Shown piece after piece: positions 34,823 through 35,438 of a DNA stretch of 35,438 nucleotides. The DNA comes from Planctomycetaceae bacterium (GTDB taxonomy: Bacteria; Planctomycetota; Planctomycetia; Pirellulales; Pirellulaceae). The translations under genes were made by a program, and so were the position numbers. Below the pieces are notes generated by a model. That model worked only from the letters and a program-made list of their open reading frames with translations, was not told where the DNA came from and did not search any database. Every line of letters begins with the position of its first letter. Positions within the stretch are counted from its first letter, which is position 1. The stretch lies in assembly GCA_024638965.1 (NCBI GenBank), contig JAHEJI010000034.1, positions 1-35,438 on the forward strand. Reading direction: 5' to 3'.

Positions 34823-35438
34823 CTATAACCACAGCCGCTGGTAATTTGATCTCAACTGGTTAATTCCACCACTCGTCCAAACCAATACGGCAAATAACAG
34901 GACAGCGTACAGTGCGGATGCTGAGAGAATGGCCAACATTAGATGTGAGTCACGGCAGAAAAACAGCAAAAACCCCATACATACTGTCGGCAGGATGGGT
35001 TTCCAACCACTTTGCAAGATGCGGAGTCCACCGAAGAGCCGGGAAACGTAGTAGCAATGTTGAAGCAGGTTGATCGCAGCAACCAGAATCGATGTGACAG
35101 CCGCACCGATCAGGCCAAATTGGCTGATCAACAGCGGTCCCAGGACAATCGCGAAGGCAAGGTTAACCGCTCCAATCTTGAAAGCGGTGTTTTCGCGATG
35201 CGCGGCCCACAAGGTTTGTCCGATCACGGTTGTCAAAGCATTTTGTAAGGGTAGCCAGACCAGGATCTGTAGAACGATCGCGGCCTGCCCAAACTCCGGT
35301 TTATGATAGAGCAGGGTCAGCACCGGATGGGCCAAGAAAAACAGCCCCACGACCGACGGCAGGGCCCACGCGGCGAAAAACTCGATCAACCGCTGAGCGA
35401 TCTTTTCGAGACTCTCAAGCCCACTGTCGTACCGTATG
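34823..35438 (-). CDS. Polysaccharide flippase (Wzx/oligosaccharide exporter family), 3'-terminal part
   Basis: Partial: the frame runs off the right edge, so the N-terminal half is missing. About 205 residues are visible, with at least five hydrophobic helices (for example VVGLFFLAHPVLTLL and FAIVLGPLLISQFGLIGAAV). AWALPSVVGLFFLAHPVLTLLY and IVLQILVWLPLQNALTTVIGQ-like helices match the MOP superfamily of Wzx flippases, which carry lipid-linked oligosaccharide across the inner membrane. The position at the upstream end of the minus-strand cluster is usual for such loci. Its promoter and start lie outside the window. Confidence 0.88.
   Translation of the reverse strand, partial: IRYDSGLESLEKIAQRLIEFFAAWALPSVVGLFFLAHPVLTLLYHKPEFGQAAIVLQILVWLPLQNALTTVIGQTLWAAHRENTAFKIGAVNLAFAIVLGPLLISQFGLIGAAVTSILVAAINLLQHCYYVSRLFGGLRILQSGWKPILPTVCMGFLLFFCRDSHLMLAILSASALYAVLLFAVLVWTSGGINQLRSNYQRLWL

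Overview
The window looks like a chromosomal piece of a planctomycete, probably Pirellula/Rhodopirellula-like. The reasons are a secreted formylglycine-type sulfatase, a secreted redoxin/haem/copper-monooxygenase fusion, HEAT-repeat proteins, FemAB-like acyltransferases in a polysaccharide locus, loosely packed genes with many long non-coding gaps, and frequent weak or absent Shine-Dalgarno sites. This placement is inference; there is no rRNA or marker gene in the window.

Region 1 (1-7783) holds mostly unlinked housekeeping and secreted proteins. In order they are the 3' end of a HEAT-repeat gene, a sulfatase, the redoxin-CxxCH-copper monooxygenase fusion, a small cupin (-), a secreted MsrB (-), a TVP38/TMEM64 membrane protein (+) and a crotonase-fold protein (-). 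The last two are convergent and share stop-codon bases.

Region 2 (7784-8570) is 787 bp without a convincing protein gene and is the most striking part of the window. It holds two near-perfect sigma-54 (-24/-12) promoters on the + strand, at 7928-7945 and 8314-8330. Each is followed about 115-120 nt later by a perfect-stem intrinsic terminator (8030-8072 and 8419-8460), so each unit would make a small RNA of about 120 nt. Each promoter also has a copy of the same upstream element, TTCTCATWTCGAGACA, at offsets that differ by 21 bp (about two helical turns). The next gene is rtcA (8571-9608), RNA 3'-phosphate cyclase. rtcA belongs to a sigma-54-controlled RNA-repair regulon in enterobacteria, and there it can sit with small structured RNAs. 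I propose that this is a sigma-54-controlled twin small-RNA and RNA-repair locus.

Region 3 (9624-13894) holds a very large APC permease fused to two USP domains and a PTS EIIA-like domain (-), an 860-bp gap, and a DUF2807 exported protein (+).

Region 4 (13954-35438) is a long minus-strand exopolysaccharide or capsule locus, read from the right edge leftwards. Its genes are a flippase (cut by the edge), a sulfotransferase, three GT4 glycosyltransferases, an alpha/alpha-toroid protein, an AsnB-type amidotransferase, an AlgD-like GDP-mannose dehydrogenase, an ATP-grasp ligase, a methyltransferase and a P-loop kinase. These are followed by a UPF0489-like protein, a 2-hydroxyacid dehydrogenase, PEP mutase, two FemAB-like acyltransferases, a polysaccharide deacetylase, a JmjC-type cupin and a formyltransferase. 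Several start/stop overlaps (ATGA, TAATG) indicate translational coupling. The predicted product is a sulfated, uronate-containing glycan with amide/aminoacyl and formyl decorations. A phosphonate branch is also predicted: PEP mutase is coupled to a dehydrogenase with no decarboxylase nearby, which suggests phosphonolactate rather than 2-aminoethylphosphonate.
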